A stretch of DNA of 46,116 bases from assembly GCA_029259725.1 (NCBI GenBank), contig JAJDER010000007.1:1-46116 (forward strand). Direction: 5' to 3'. This DNA is from Planctomycetota bacterium (GTDB taxonomy: Bacteria; Planctomycetota; B15-G4). Positions 1 through 8,999 of the stretch are shown here, one piece after another. Below the pieces are notes generated by a model, which was not told the DNA's origin, made no database searches, and saw nothing but the letters and a program-made list of their open reading frames with translations. The position numbers and the translations under genes are program-made. How positions within the stretch are numbered: position 1 is the stretch's first letter; each line of letters begins with the position of its first letter.

Positions 1-62
1 CGTCGAGGACGCCTCGAGAACGCCGGCTCGGCGTTGCAGGATCCTCGACGAATCCACGGATT
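1..62. other. Nested inverted repeats at window edge
   Basis: Bases 1-9 (CGTCGAGGA) are perfectly complementary to 42-50. Between them lies a second hairpin, AACGCCG / CGGCGTT (19-25 with 29-35, 3-base loop). Directly after comes AATCC-AC-GGATT (51-62). No T-run follows, so a classical terminator is not shown. The sequence could be a structured 3' end of whatever precedes the window, or chance in a GC-rich sequence. Nothing else is recognisable up to the mutM start at 225. Confidence 0.3.
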
Positions 63-224
63 CGCCTCCGGTCCTGCGCCTTGATCCGACGCTCTCGAGA
101 CGCCCTCGCCTGCAGAGCACTTCGCGCACGGGCTGCTAGCAAGGGTCGGGACGGCCAGGGCCCCGCGAGAAGGCGCCGGGCCGGCACCTTCCGGTGGTTG
201 CCACCCGCGTGCAAGATCCGCGTC

Positions 225-1067
225 GTGCCTGAGCTCCCCGAAGTCGAGACCGTCGTGCGGCAGCTGCGACCCGATCTGATCGGGCGCACGGTCACGGACG
301 TGGAGGTGTCCTGGCCCCGCACGGTGGCTCGCCCGGGCCTGAGAGCCTTCCGCGAGGGCCTGCGCGGGCGTCGGTTCGAGGGCGCCTGGCGTCGGGCCAA
401 GTACCTCGTCTTCGACCTCGACGATGGTCGTCATCTGGTCGGCCACCTGCGCATGACGGGCCGCTTCTACGTCCAGCGCACCCTGGACGACGCCTGGATC
501 CGCGCGCGTCTCGGCCTCGACGACGGGCGCTCGCTGTTCTTCGTCGACGTGCGCAAGTTCGGCCGCCTGGCCCTGGTCCGCGAGCTGGACGAGATCCTCC
601 CGCCCCTCGGCCCGGAGCCGCTCTCCGAAGCGATCGACGGCGCCTGGATGCGCGCCGCCCTGCGCTCGCGGCGCCGCATGCTCAAGCCCCTGCTGCTGGA
701 CCAGTCCTTCCTCGCCGGCCTGGGCAACATCTACGCCGACGAGGCCCTGCACCGCGCCGGTCTGCACCCGCTGCGTCTGTCGGATCGCGTGCCCGGCCCC
801 CGTGCCGACGCGCTGGTCACCGCGATCCGCGACGTGCTGGCCCGGGCCATCGAGCAACAGGGCAGCAGCTTCGACACCTTCTACCGCACGCCCGCGGGCC
901 AGCCCGGGAACTACCAGGAAGAGTTCCGCGTCTACGGCCGGGAGGGGCTGCCCTGCTCGACCTGCGGACGGCTCATCCGCCGCATCGTGGTGGGCCAGCG
1001 GGGAACGCACTTCTGCACGGGTTGCCAGCCGGCCCCGCGGCGGCGTGGTTCGACTCGTCCAAGGTGA
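225..1067 (+). CDS. mutM: Formamidopyrimidine-DNA glycosylase (Fpg/MutM)
   Basis: Bifunctional base-excision repair enzyme that removes 8-oxoguanine and other oxidised purines and nicks the abasic site. I place the start at a GTG so that the protein begins (M)PELPEVETV. Family members need proline at position 2 as the catalytic nucleophile and glutamate at 3, and both are present. The reading frame is open 48 codons further upstream, but that extension has no family similarity. Lys59 in WRRAKYL matches the conserved catalytic-domain lysine (E. coli Lys57). The C-terminal zinc finger has Cys244-x2-Cys247 and Cys264-x2-Cys267, with the RGTHFC segment carrying the conserved DNA-binding Arg. Length is 280 aa, normal for the family (about 270). 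It stands alone ahead of the phosphate transporter, 122 nt downstream. Confidence 0.95.
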   Translation: MPELPEVETVVRQLRPDLIGRTVTDVEVSWPRTVARPGLRAFREGLRGRRFEGAWRRAKYLVFDLDDGRHLVGHLRMTGRFYVQRTLDDAWIRARLGLDDGRSLFFVDVRKFGRLALVRELDEILPPLGPEPLSEAIDGAWMRAALRSRRRMLKPLLLDQSFLAGLGNIYADEALHRAGLHPLRLSDRVPGPRADALVTAIRDVLARAIEQQGSSFDTFYRTPAGQPGNYQEEFRVYGREGLPCSTCGRLIRRIVVGQRGTHFCTGCQPAPRRRGSTRPR

Positions 1068-1189
1068 CCCGAGGATGAGCGGGGGTTGAAGATCCGGCGT
1101 GGAGTCGCCACCGTTCGCTCTCGGGCCCGCGTCCGGGCCCGCGCCCTGGCCTGCGCTGGGCCCGCCCGGTACCCCGACCCCGAGCCCCC

Positions 1190-2335
1190 ATGAACGCGAC
1201 GACTCTGAGACCGGGTGAACGACGTGCGATGCCGCCCTGGGCGCGGCTCGTCATCACGGTGGGCCTGCTGTACGTCTTCCTGGTCGCCATCAAGCTGATG
1301 GAGTCGTCGTTCAAGTTGATGGGTGGCGGGTCGGCCGGGTCGCTGTTCCAGGGCATCGAGAGCCCGTTCGCCGGGGTCATGGTCGGTGTCCTCGGCACGG
1401 TGCTGGTGCAGTCGTCCTCGGTGACCACGGCGACGATCGTCGCGCTGGTCGGCTCGGGTCAGATCGGCCTGACCGCCGCCGTGCCGATGATCATGGGCGC
1501 GAACATCGGCACGACCGTCACCAACACGCTGGTGAGCATCGGCAGCGTGCGGCGCAGCGGCGAGTTCCGGCGCGCCTTCGCCTGCGCCACGATGCACGAC
1601 TTCTTCAACTACCTGTGCGTGATCGTCTTCCTGCCGCTGGAGCTGGCGACGGGATTCCTGAGCAGGACCGCGGTCTGGCTGTCGGGCCTGCTCACCTCGG
1701 CGGGCACCCAGGGCGCGTCCTTCAAGAGCCCGATCAAGACGGCCGTGAAGGCCGGTGGCAAGCTGGTCCAGGAGCAGGTGGAGAGCGTCGGCCTGGAGGG
1801 CAAGACCCTTGCGGTGACGCTGCTGGTCCTGGCCATCGGCCTGATCTTCGTCTGCCTGCACAACATCACGCAGCAGATGAAGGCCTTGCTCGCGGCGCGC
1901 ATCGAGGCCGGGCTCAATGCGGCGCTGGCGCGGTCCGGGTTGGTCGGGATCGCCGTCGGCATCGTCGTGACCGTGGCGGTCCAGTCCTCGTCGATCACGA
2001 CCTCGTTGCTCGTGCCGCTCTGCGCAGCGGGTATCCTGACCCTGGACAACGCGTTGCCGGTGACCCTCGGCGCCAACATCGGCACCACGGTCACGGCGCT
2101 GCTCGCCTCGCTCGCGGCCGAGAGCACGGCCGGGTTGTCCATCGCCCTGGTCCACGTGCTGTTCAACCTGAGCGGCGCGGTGTGCTTCTTCCCGTTTCCC
2201 TTCATGCGACGCATTCCGGTGACGTTGGCCCGGCGACTCGCCGTGCTGGCAACCCGCAACAAACTCTGGATCCTGGTCTACGTCGGCGTGATGTTCGTGG
2301 TCGTGCCGCTGATCGGTGTCTTCGTGATCGGCTGA
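1190..2335 (+). CDS. Na+/phosphate symporter family protein (NptA-like)
   Basis: Integral membrane protein of the Na/Pi cotransporter family (PF02690), expected to import or balance inorganic phosphate with sodium. The two inverted halves each carry the diagnostic QSSS motif: VLVQSSSVTTATIV near residue 68 and VAVQSSSITTSLLV near residue 265. Each is followed by a GANIGTT segment (about 104 and 301), the transporter core repeats. The protein has 381 residues with about 8-10 hydrophobic helices and ends after the membrane part. Many relatives continue into a PhoU domain. Here that role is probably played by the next gene, which starts 12 nt later, so the two should be one operon. The ATG start lacks a strong ribosome-binding site, but the first residues fit a short cytoplasmic N-terminus. 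Confidence 0.9.
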   Translation: MNATTLRPGERRAMPPWARLVITVGLLYVFLVAIKLMESSFKLMGGGSAGSLFQGIESPFAGVMVGVLGTVLVQSSSVTTATIVALVGSGQIGLTAAVPMIMGANIGTTVTNTLVSIGSVRRSGEFRRAFACATMHDFFNYLCVIVFLPLELATGFLSRTAVWLSGLLTSAGTQGASFKSPIKTAVKAGGKLVQEQVESVGLEGKTLAVTLLVLAIGLIFVCLHNITQQMKALLAARIEAGLNAALARSGLVGIAVGIVVTVAVQSSSITTSLLVPLCAAGILTLDNALPVTLGANIGTTVTALLASLAAESTAGLSIALVHVLFNLSGAVCFFPFPFMRRIPVTLARRLAVLATRNKLWILVYVGVMFVVVPLIGVFVIG

Positions 2336-2347
2336 GGAGGCCTATCC

Positions 2348-3013
2348 ATGTTCAAGTGGCTCCGCGGGAACCAGACCGGTCTGGAGAAGATCTTCGCCGA
2401 CTTCGGGCAGATGCTCGAGGACGGCCGGCACGTGTTCGACGCCGCGGCCAACGCGATCGTCGGCGGCACCAACCCGGACACCGTGAAGGACGACCTCTAC
2501 GCGACCGACCGCCGCATCAATCGTGTCGAACAGGAGATCCGTCGCGCGATCGTCGTGCACCTCACCGTCGCCGACCGGGCCGACGTCCCGGTGTGCCTCG
2601 CGCTCATGTCGCTGGTCAAGGACGCCGAGCGCATCGGCGACTACGCCAAGAACATGCTCGAAGTGGCGTTCTACCGGCCGGACTTCAACCACGACGGCGC
2701 CGTGCAGCACCTGGTGGAGCTCAAGGACCGCGCGTCCCGGGCCCTGGCCAAGATGCGCAACCTGGTCGAGAGCCAGGACGAGACCCAGGCACGGGCCTTC
2801 ATCGCCGACGTCGATGCGATGCTGAGCGACTGCGACGACCACGTCGACCGCCTGCTCTCGAGTCCGGACCAGGGCACCCACGCGGTGGCGGAGGCACTCA
2901 CCTATCGGTACATCAAGAGGGTCCTGGCCCACGCGCTGAACATCGTCTCGGCGATCGTCATGCCGCTGGACAAGCTGGACTACTTCGACGAGAGGCCGGA
3001 AGACCGCGAGTAG
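2348..3013 (+). CDS. PhoU-like domain protein
   Basis: A 221-residue, soluble, all-helical protein resembling PhoU and the C-terminal regulatory domain of Na/Pi cotransporters. Features seen are the E/D-rich helix pattern DRRINRVEQEIRRAIVVHL (about residues 48-66), a family-like LMSLVKDAERIGDYAKNMLE segment (about 84-103) typical of the metal-binding PhoU motif (ExxxD-type), and a second weaker repeat toward the C-terminus. A good ribosome-binding site (GAGG, 6-10 nt before ATG) lies in the 12-nt gap after the symporter gene. I infer it gates or senses phosphate flux through that symporter rather than a Pst system, since no pst or phoBR genes are nearby. Confidence 0.85.
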   Translation: MFKWLRGNQTGLEKIFADFGQMLEDGRHVFDAAANAIVGGTNPDTVKDDLYATDRRINRVEQEIRRAIVVHLTVADRADVPVCLALMSLVKDAERIGDYAKNMLEVAFYRPDFNHDGAVQHLVELKDRASRALAKMRNLVESQDETQARAFIADVDAMLSDCDDHVDRLLSSPDQGTHAVAEALTYRYIKRVLAHALNIVSAIVMPLDKLDYFDERPEDRE

Positions 3014-3059
3014 GGCCACCGGGCCTGCGCGGAGCGCCGGCGCCGCCCCGGACGACGCC

Positions 3060-3188
3060 GTGAGCTTCCTCGATCCCTACAGCCCGAACCGCAGGATCCC
3101 GTTGCTCTGGATCGGACGCGCCGTGCTGCTGGTCGTCGTGGTCGGGCTGTACTTCGGCGTGCGCGCCCTGTGGGCCTGGCTGGCGTGA
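3060..3188 (+). CDS. Possible 42-aa single-span membrane protein
   Basis: GTG-initiated frame of 42 codons in the 177-nt gap between the PhoU-like gene and the convergent epimerase gene. The product has a polar N-terminus (SFLDPYSPNRRIP) followed by one strongly hydrophobic helix (about residues 15-41) rich in V, L and W. It fills the gap exactly, ending 2 nt before the stop of the convergent gene. No clear ribosome-binding site precedes it. It may be a small subunit associated with the phosphate symporter, but this is a guess from position only. Confidence 0.35.
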   Translation: MSFLDPYSPNRRIPLLWIGRAVLLVVVVGLYFGVRALWAWLA

Positions 3189-3190
3189 GT

Positions 3191-4255
3191 TCAGTCGCCG
3201 CCCGGCTCGGACGGTCCGTCCTGCTCGGCGGCCCACTTCGCGAGCAACTGCTGCTCGCGCTCCAGCGGGAGGCCGGCCGTGACCGGGTCGTCGTCGCCGC
3301 GCGTGGCGTCCCAGGCCAGGGTGTCGGCCACGGTCTGGCCCAGGGGCCGCATCGACAGCCCGCAGGTCAGCGCGTGGTTGATGTCGACATCCAGGAAGCC
3401 GCCGCTCTCGGCCGGGATCCACAGCGGCAGCTCGGTGAAGGGGGCGACGCCCTCGCGCTCCAGGAACGCGTCCGTGACCCAGGTGAACACGGCGTCGCTG
3501 CCGCAGATCTCGTCGCACGCGCCGATGAACTGGCCCATGGTCATCGGCCGTCTCGGCCCGGTCACGTGCACGAGTCCGTCGAGCCGGGCCTCGAGCGCTC
3601 GCACGATCCAGTCGGCGAGGTCGCGCACGTCGATGAACTGGATGCGCGCCTCGGGCGGCGGCGCGAGGATCGATCCGCCCTGGGAGATGCGCCGCGGCCA
3701 GTAGGTGAAGCGATCCGAGGGGTCGTGGGGCCCGACGATGAGCCCGGGCCGCACCAGCAGCACGCGCCCCTCGAAGTGCTCGCTCACGGCGCGCTCGCAC
3801 CGGACCTTGAGCGCGCCGTAGGTCTCGCCGGTCACGGTGGTGTCGTCGGCGCCCGCGGGCAGTTCGGCCACGGGCGCGGACTCGTCCTGCCGATGGGCGC
3901 TCGCGACGGCCAGGGCCGAGAGGCTCGACACGAAGCAGTAGGCCTTGGCGCGGCCGGCCAGGATCCGGGCCGAGGTGGCCACCACGCCGGGCAGGTACCC
4001 GCAGGTGTCCACCACGGCGTCCCAGCGATCGTCGCCCAGGGCCGCCAGGCCGGCCTCGCCCTGGGTGCGATCTCCGCGGCGCTGGTCCAGGTCCCGGTGG
4101 TCGTCGTCAGCGAAGACGTCCGGCCCGGACTCGCCCCGATTGAGCAGCGTGACGGGGTGGCCACGCTCCCGGGCCACCTCGACCAGGTGCCGGCCGAGGA
4201 AGACGGTGCCGCCGAGGACGAGCAGGCGCAAACGGCCCCCTTTCCGGGGAGGCAT
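3191..4255 (-). CDS. NAD-dependent epimerase/dehydratase family protein (atypical SDR)
   Basis: A 354-residue Rossmann-fold protein. The nucleotide-binding loop is GGTVFLGRH (residues 15-23), the variant seen in atypical extended SDRs of the isoflavone-reductase/CSP41-like type rather than the GxxGxxG of classical sugar epimerases. An SDR-type Tyr-x3-Lys (ETYGALKVRCE) lies mid-protein, preceded by CFVSSLSALAV, which provides the Ser. The substrate cannot be told; members act on nucleotide sugars or are nucleic-acid binding relatives. The ATG start follows family alignment, and the N-terminal RKGGRLR is basic. The gene is convergent with the phosphate operon and divergent from the lipoprotein gene at 4379. 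Confidence 0.8.
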   Translation of the reverse strand: MPPRKGGRLRLLVLGGTVFLGRHLVEVARERGHPVTLLNRGESGPDVFADDDHRDLDQRRGDRTQGEAGLAALGDDRWDAVVDTCGYLPGVVATSARILAGRAKAYCFVSSLSALAVASAHRQDESAPVAELPAGADDTTVTGETYGALKVRCERAVSEHFEGRVLLVRPGLIVGPHDPSDRFTYWPRRISQGGSILAPPPEARIQFIDVRDLADWIVRALEARLDGLVHVTGPRRPMTMGQFIGACDEICGSDAVFTWVTDAFLEREGVAPFTELPLWIPAESGGFLDVDINHALTCGLSMRPLGQTVADTLAWDATRGDDDPVTAGLPLEREQQLLAKWAAEQDGPSEPGGD

Positions 4256-4378
4256 CCCGGGGGGGATGCGGGATCATGGCATCGGCGCGTCGATCCACGC
4301 TGTCGCTGGACGCGCCGTGTCGCGGCGAAGATAACCCTGCGGGGGCCCGGTGCCAGACCACGCCCCCCGGAGACGAAG

Positions 4379-5104
4379 ATGATCGCGCCCCGCGCCCTCG
4401 CGAAGCTGCTCGCCCTGACCCTGCTCGCGTCGCTCACGACCGGCTGCGGGTGCCTGACGCATGCGGTCTGGAACAACACGGTGGCCAACCCCGATCGCAT
4501 CGTCGCGGCGTCGCTGGACGACCAGGACGTGCTGCACATGGTCGTGCGCTACGACGACCTGACCGTGCGGCACCTCAGCGCACCCCTGGCGGAGTTCGGT
4601 GCCGAGGGTGGCGGAGACGTCCAGGTCGTCGGTCGGCTCGATGACCAGCTCGACGCGCTCTCGGAGGAGCAGGGTCGGCCCGATGCGGTCTTCGCCTGGG
4701 AAGCGCCGCCCTACGGAGAGGCTTCCACCCGCCCCATCGTGGTGGCCCGCCCCGGAGCCGAGGAACTCGATCCGGCGGAGGTCGCCTCGACGCTGCTGGA
4801 CGGGACCACCGAACCCGTGCCGGCGCTCCCCGATGGCGCGCTGCAGCTCACCCTCGAACGTCACGTGCACGACTACACCAACGCTCAGAGCTACTCGATC
4901 TCACTGGTGGGCGCCGGAGCCGGCACGGACGGGGCCGTCGAAGTGCCCGACCCCGTCGACCTGGGCGCGTTCCGGACCTACACCGCGACGATCGCGACGC
5001 CCCTGGTGGTCATCGTGGACGTGTTCATCGCGCCCTTCGGCGTGGGTACCAACCTGATCCAGCACGGTGTCGCCACGGACCGCTGGGAGGGTTGGAGCCC
5101 GTGA
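4379..5104 (+). CDS. Predicted lipoprotein of unknown function
   Basis: A 241-residue protein with a clear lipoprotein signal peptide: MIAPRALAK, a hydrophobic stretch, then the lipobox LTTGC (Cys at about residue 22). The frame is open far upstream, but only this ATG gives an export signal. The mature part has no domain I recognise. It contains two acidic, beta-rich regions, and its C-terminus FIAPFGVGTNLIQHGVATD has a hydrophobic stretch reminiscent of small envelope proteins whose C-terminus touches the membrane. No neighbour suggests a role. Expected location is the inner leaflet of the outer membrane or the outer face of the inner membrane. Confidence 0.7.
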   Translation: MIAPRALAKLLALTLLASLTTGCGCLTHAVWNNTVANPDRIVAASLDDQDVLHMVVRYDDLTVRHLSAPLAEFGAEGGGDVQVVGRLDDQLDALSEEQGRPDAVFAWEAPPYGEASTRPIVVARPGAEELDPAEVASTLLDGTTEPVPALPDGALQLTLERHVHDYTNAQSYSISLVGAGAGTDGAVEVPDPVDLGAFRTYTATIATPLVVIVDVFIAPFGVGTNLIQHGVATDRWEGWSP

Positions 5105-5125
5105 CCCCGGCCCGCGCGGCCTGAC

Positions 5126-5227
5126 TCACCGGCGTCCACCGCCCGCCACGAGCAGGGCGGCGAGGCCGGCGATCAGGATCGCGGCGAGTTCGAACGCGCG
5201 CGGGCCGAGGTCACGGAAGCCGGCCAT
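5126..5227 (-). CDS. Possible 33-aa membrane peptide coupled to the CMD gene
   Basis: The stop codon of the carboxymuconolactone decarboxylase gene overlaps an ATG in the arrangement TGATG. It opens a 33-codon frame: MAGFRDLGPRAFELAA, then a hydrophobic helix (about residues 12-30) and a basic GGGRR tail. The one-base overlap is the classic sign of translational coupling, and the predicted single-span topology (basic C-terminus) is plausible. There is no independent evidence that it is expressed. If real, it belongs to the sigma-54-driven transcription unit. Confidence 0.45.
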   Translation of the reverse strand: MAGFRDLGPRAFELAAILIAGLAALLVAGGGRR

Positions 5228-5772
5228 CAGACGGTGACCAGCTCGGGCGCGGCGGGGAAGTCGATCGCGGTGCCGGCCACGTGGTTGAAGGTGTTCGTGA
5301 ACACGTTCATCGAGACGTGGGCGACGATCTCGACCAGGTCGCCGTCGCTGAAGCCGGCGGCGCGCACCGCGGCGACGTCCTCGTCCGACACCAGGCCGCG
5401 GGCCTCGAGCACGCGGGCGGCGAAGCGCAGGGCGGCCTCGGCGCGAGCGTCGGCGGAGTGGCCGCGCCGGGCGTCGAGCAGGGCGTCGTCACCCAGGCCG
5501 GCCATGCGGCCGAGGGTCGTGTGCGCCGCGACGCAGTAGCCGCACCCGTTCGACTCCCCCACCGTGAGCGCGATCTGTTCGCGCAGCGGGGCCGGCAGGG
5601 CGCCGCCCGCGAGGGCGCCCGACAGCTCCAGGTAGCCCTTGAGCGCCGCGGGCGAGTGCGCCAGCGCGGAGAACAGGTTCGGGACCATGCCGAGCTTGGA
5701 CTGCAGGCCGTCGAGCAGGTCCTTGGCGGGGCCCACGGCGGTCTTCGGGTCGAGCGGGGTGATGCGGGACAT
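5227..5772 (-). CDS. Carboxymuconolactone decarboxylase family / AhpD-like alkylhydroperoxidase
   Basis: A 181-residue all-helical protein of the CMD/AhpD superfamily. The redox motif E73-x3-C77-x2-C80-x3-H84 (ESNGCGYCVAAH) is intact. This is the signature of AhpD-type peroxidase-related proteins, where the two cysteines reduce hydroperoxides or disulfides and Glu/His relay protons; true decarboxylases lack the Cys pair. The start MSRITPLDP has a ribosome-binding site (GGAG 8 nt upstream). The 39 extra upstream codons that are open in frame run through the promoter leader and are not coding. It is preceded by a sigma-54-type promoter (5839-5854) and faces a sigma-54 activator gene, so it is very probably that activator's target. 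I infer a role in thiol-dependent peroxide or nitrosative/organic radical detoxification; the actual substrate is unknown. Confidence 0.88.
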   Translation of the reverse strand: MSRITPLDPKTAVGPAKDLLDGLQSKLGMVPNLFSALAHSPAALKGYLELSGALAGGALPAPLREQIALTVGESNGCGYCVAAHTTLGRMAGLGDDALLDARRGHSADARAEAALRFAARVLEARGLVSDEDVAAVRAAGFSDGDLVEIVAHVSMNVFTNTFNHVAGTAIDFPAAPELVTV

Positions 5773-5838
5773 GGGAGTGCTCCGGAAAGGAGGGTCGGGA
5801 GAAGCCGGTCGAGTGGCCGGCGTGTACGCCCTCCCCGA

Positions 5839-5854
5839 AGCACCGCCCGTGCCA
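5839..5854 (-). promoter_or_regulatory. Sigma-54 (-24/-12) promoter for the CMD gene
   Basis: On the minus strand the sequence reads TGGCACG-GGCG-GTGCT, against the sigma-54 consensus TGGCACG-N4-TTGCW. The -24 element is perfect. The invariant GG and GC are separated by exactly 10 bases, and only the first T of the -12 box differs. Transcription would start near 5827, giving a leader of about 55 nt before the CMD start at 5772. A sigma-54 activator gene lies immediately upstream, divergently oriented. Confidence 0.75.
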
Positions 5855-5931
5855 ATCGCCAGGTCGCGCGTCCAAGTGCTTTCCAGCACTGAGTTTGCGG
5901 CGGACCAGCGTGATGCCGGCCCGGGCCTGTG

Positions 5932-5990
5932 GCGCGAGACTTCGCGCCTTGATGCGGAGATCTCGTGTGCATGAGCGCGAGATCTCGTGC
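5932..5990. promoter_or_regulatory. Three tandem 16-bp palindromes: putative enhancer for the sigma-54 activator
   Basis: Three related, near-palindromic 16-mers lie at 5932-5947 (GCGCGAGACTTCGCGC), 5953-5968 (TGCGGAGATCTCGTGT) and 5975-5990 (GCGCGAGATCTCGTGC). Their centres are 21 and 22 bp apart, two helical turns, so bound dimers would sit on one face of the DNA. The array is about 110-155 bp upstream of the expected start of the sigma-54 promoter, the usual enhancer distance, and ends 12 bp before the activator's GTG. The arrangement parallels the three NorR boxes upstream of norVW, although the sequence differs. Confidence 0.7.
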
Positions 5991-6002
5991 GACACTGCGC
6001 GC

Positions 6003-7613
<1,611 letters not shown>

Positions 7614-7614
7614 C

Positions 7615-8982
7615 GTGCGCGCGCGCCTCGCCGGACTCGGGCGCCCCAAGTTCGTGCGCGACACGCTGGCCGCCCAGGGCACGGGGATCGTGCAGGCCGG
7701 AACGTACCTGGCGACGTCGATCCTCATCGCGCGCGCACTCGGGCCCCACGAGACGGGACGTTGGAGCGCGGCGCTCGAGATCGCCTTGCTGGTCACCTAC
7801 GTCTGCAGTGCCGGGTTGGAGACGGCGGCGGTGTCCCGCTACGCCGAAGTGGTCGTGCGCGATGACGAGCGCGGCAAGGTCGAGGTCCTCGCCGGGCTGC
7901 TCAAGCTGGGCGGGCTGCTGGCCGTGCTCGTGGCGGTGCTCGTGGCGTGCTTCGGGCCGGACTTCGCCGAGGCGTCCTACGGGGACCGGGCGGTGGGGCA
8001 GGCGGCGGCCTGGCTCGGGCTCACGGCGGCGATCGAGCTCTGGCGCACGCTCGCCGTCGCCGCGCTCACCGGCGCGCGGCGTTGGGCGGCGTTCGCGCGC
8101 TTCGACATCGCCGCCAACCTGCTGCGTCTCGGGTTGGTGGTCGTGGCCGTGGTGGTGTTCGGCACGCTGGAGGCTCTCGTCGTCGCGGCTCTGGCGCACG
8201 CGGTGGTGTCGGCGTCACTGGGGCTGCTGGCCTACGGCAGCGCGCGGCGTGACGGTGGGCCCTTCGCCCCTCCCGCGCTCCGCGAGGTCTTCGCCGCCGT
8301 GCCACGGGCGCCGATCGGACGATTCTTCGGGCTGACCTGGATGCTGGCGGTGAACAAGACCGTGCACCGCACCGTGACGCGACTGGGCATGGTCGTGATC
8401 CCGGGCCTCGCGGTGCTCATGGTGGACGGGCAGGGCATGGCCGAGGGCGCGGCCTACAAGGTGGCCTTCGTGCTCAACCTCGTGCTGCAGAACGCGGTCG
8501 GCGCGATCGCCAGCGTGTTCCTGTCGACACTCGGGCACAAGTTGGACGAGGCGCCCCTGTCCGAGCAGGGCGGGCTGCTGCGCCGGGTCAGCCTGACGGC
8601 GGGATGCCTCTCGATCGCGGCGACGCTCGCCTCGGTGCCGCTCGCCTGGCTCGCCATCCGCTACGGCTACGGCGAGGGGTTCGAAGGCGCTTTCGAGCCC
8701 TTCCTGCTGCTCGCCGTCGCCAACCTGTTCCTCGGCTTCGGCGTGATCGTCGGCCCCTTCTACATCTACGCGGACCGGCTGCGTGCGTCGGTGATCCAGA
8801 ACATCGTCTATGCCGGACTCGTCCTGGCGGCGATGGCCTGGGCCGTGCCGCGCTACGGCCCGCTGGGCGTGGCCGGCGCGGTGGGCTTCGGGCACGCGCT
8901 GCTGCTCGGGCATCTCGTCTACGTCGCGCTGTGGTATCGACGGCAGCGGGTGTCGAGCGGGGGCGACACCCGACATGGGTGA
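7615..8982 (+). CDS. Polysaccharide/lipid-linked oligosaccharide flippase (Wzx/MVF-like)
   Basis: A 455-residue integral membrane protein with about 12 predicted hydrophobic helices and the typical opening of oligosaccharide flippases: a helix with LAAQGTGIVQAGTYLATSILIARALGP-type residues, then short loops RWSAALEI. Members move lipid-linked glycans across the inner membrane for O-antigen, capsule or exopolysaccharide assembly. The start is GTG, two bases after the TGA of the sigma-54 activator, so the two genes are probably cotranscribed. An N-terminal Arg-rich MRARLAGLGRPKFVRDT precedes the first helix. The next gene (convergent, 9000-12698) is an O-antigen-ligase-type protein, which supports a glycan assembly role. 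The exact glycan is unknown. Confidence 0.8.
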   Translation: MRARLAGLGRPKFVRDTLAAQGTGIVQAGTYLATSILIARALGPHETGRWSAALEIALLVTYVCSAGLETAAVSRYAEVVVRDDERGKVEVLAGLLKLGGLLAVLVAVLVACFGPDFAEASYGDRAVGQAAAWLGLTAAIELWRTLAVAALTGARRWAAFARFDIAANLLRLGLVVVAVVVFGTLEALVVAALAHAVVSASLGLLAYGSARRDGGPFAPPALREVFAAVPRAPIGRFFGLTWMLAVNKTVHRTVTRLGMVVIPGLAVLMVDGQGMAEGAAYKVAFVLNLVLQNAVGAIASVFLSTLGHKLDEAPLSEQGGLLRRVSLTAGCLSIAATLASVPLAWLAIRYGYGEGFEGAFEPFLLLAVANLFLGFGVIVGPFYIYADRLRASVIQNIVYAGLVLAAMAWAVPRYGPLGVAGAVGFGHALLLGHLVYVALWYRRQRVSSGGDTRHG

Positions 8983-8999
8983 TAGGCCGGCAGCGCGGG

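Noticed and set aside
5930..5945. TGGCGCG-AGAC-TTCGC as a possible sigma-54 promoter toward the activator
   Set aside because: The GC of the -12 box is one base too far from the GG of -24 (11 rather than 10 bases). The sequence is better explained as the first of the three palindromes.
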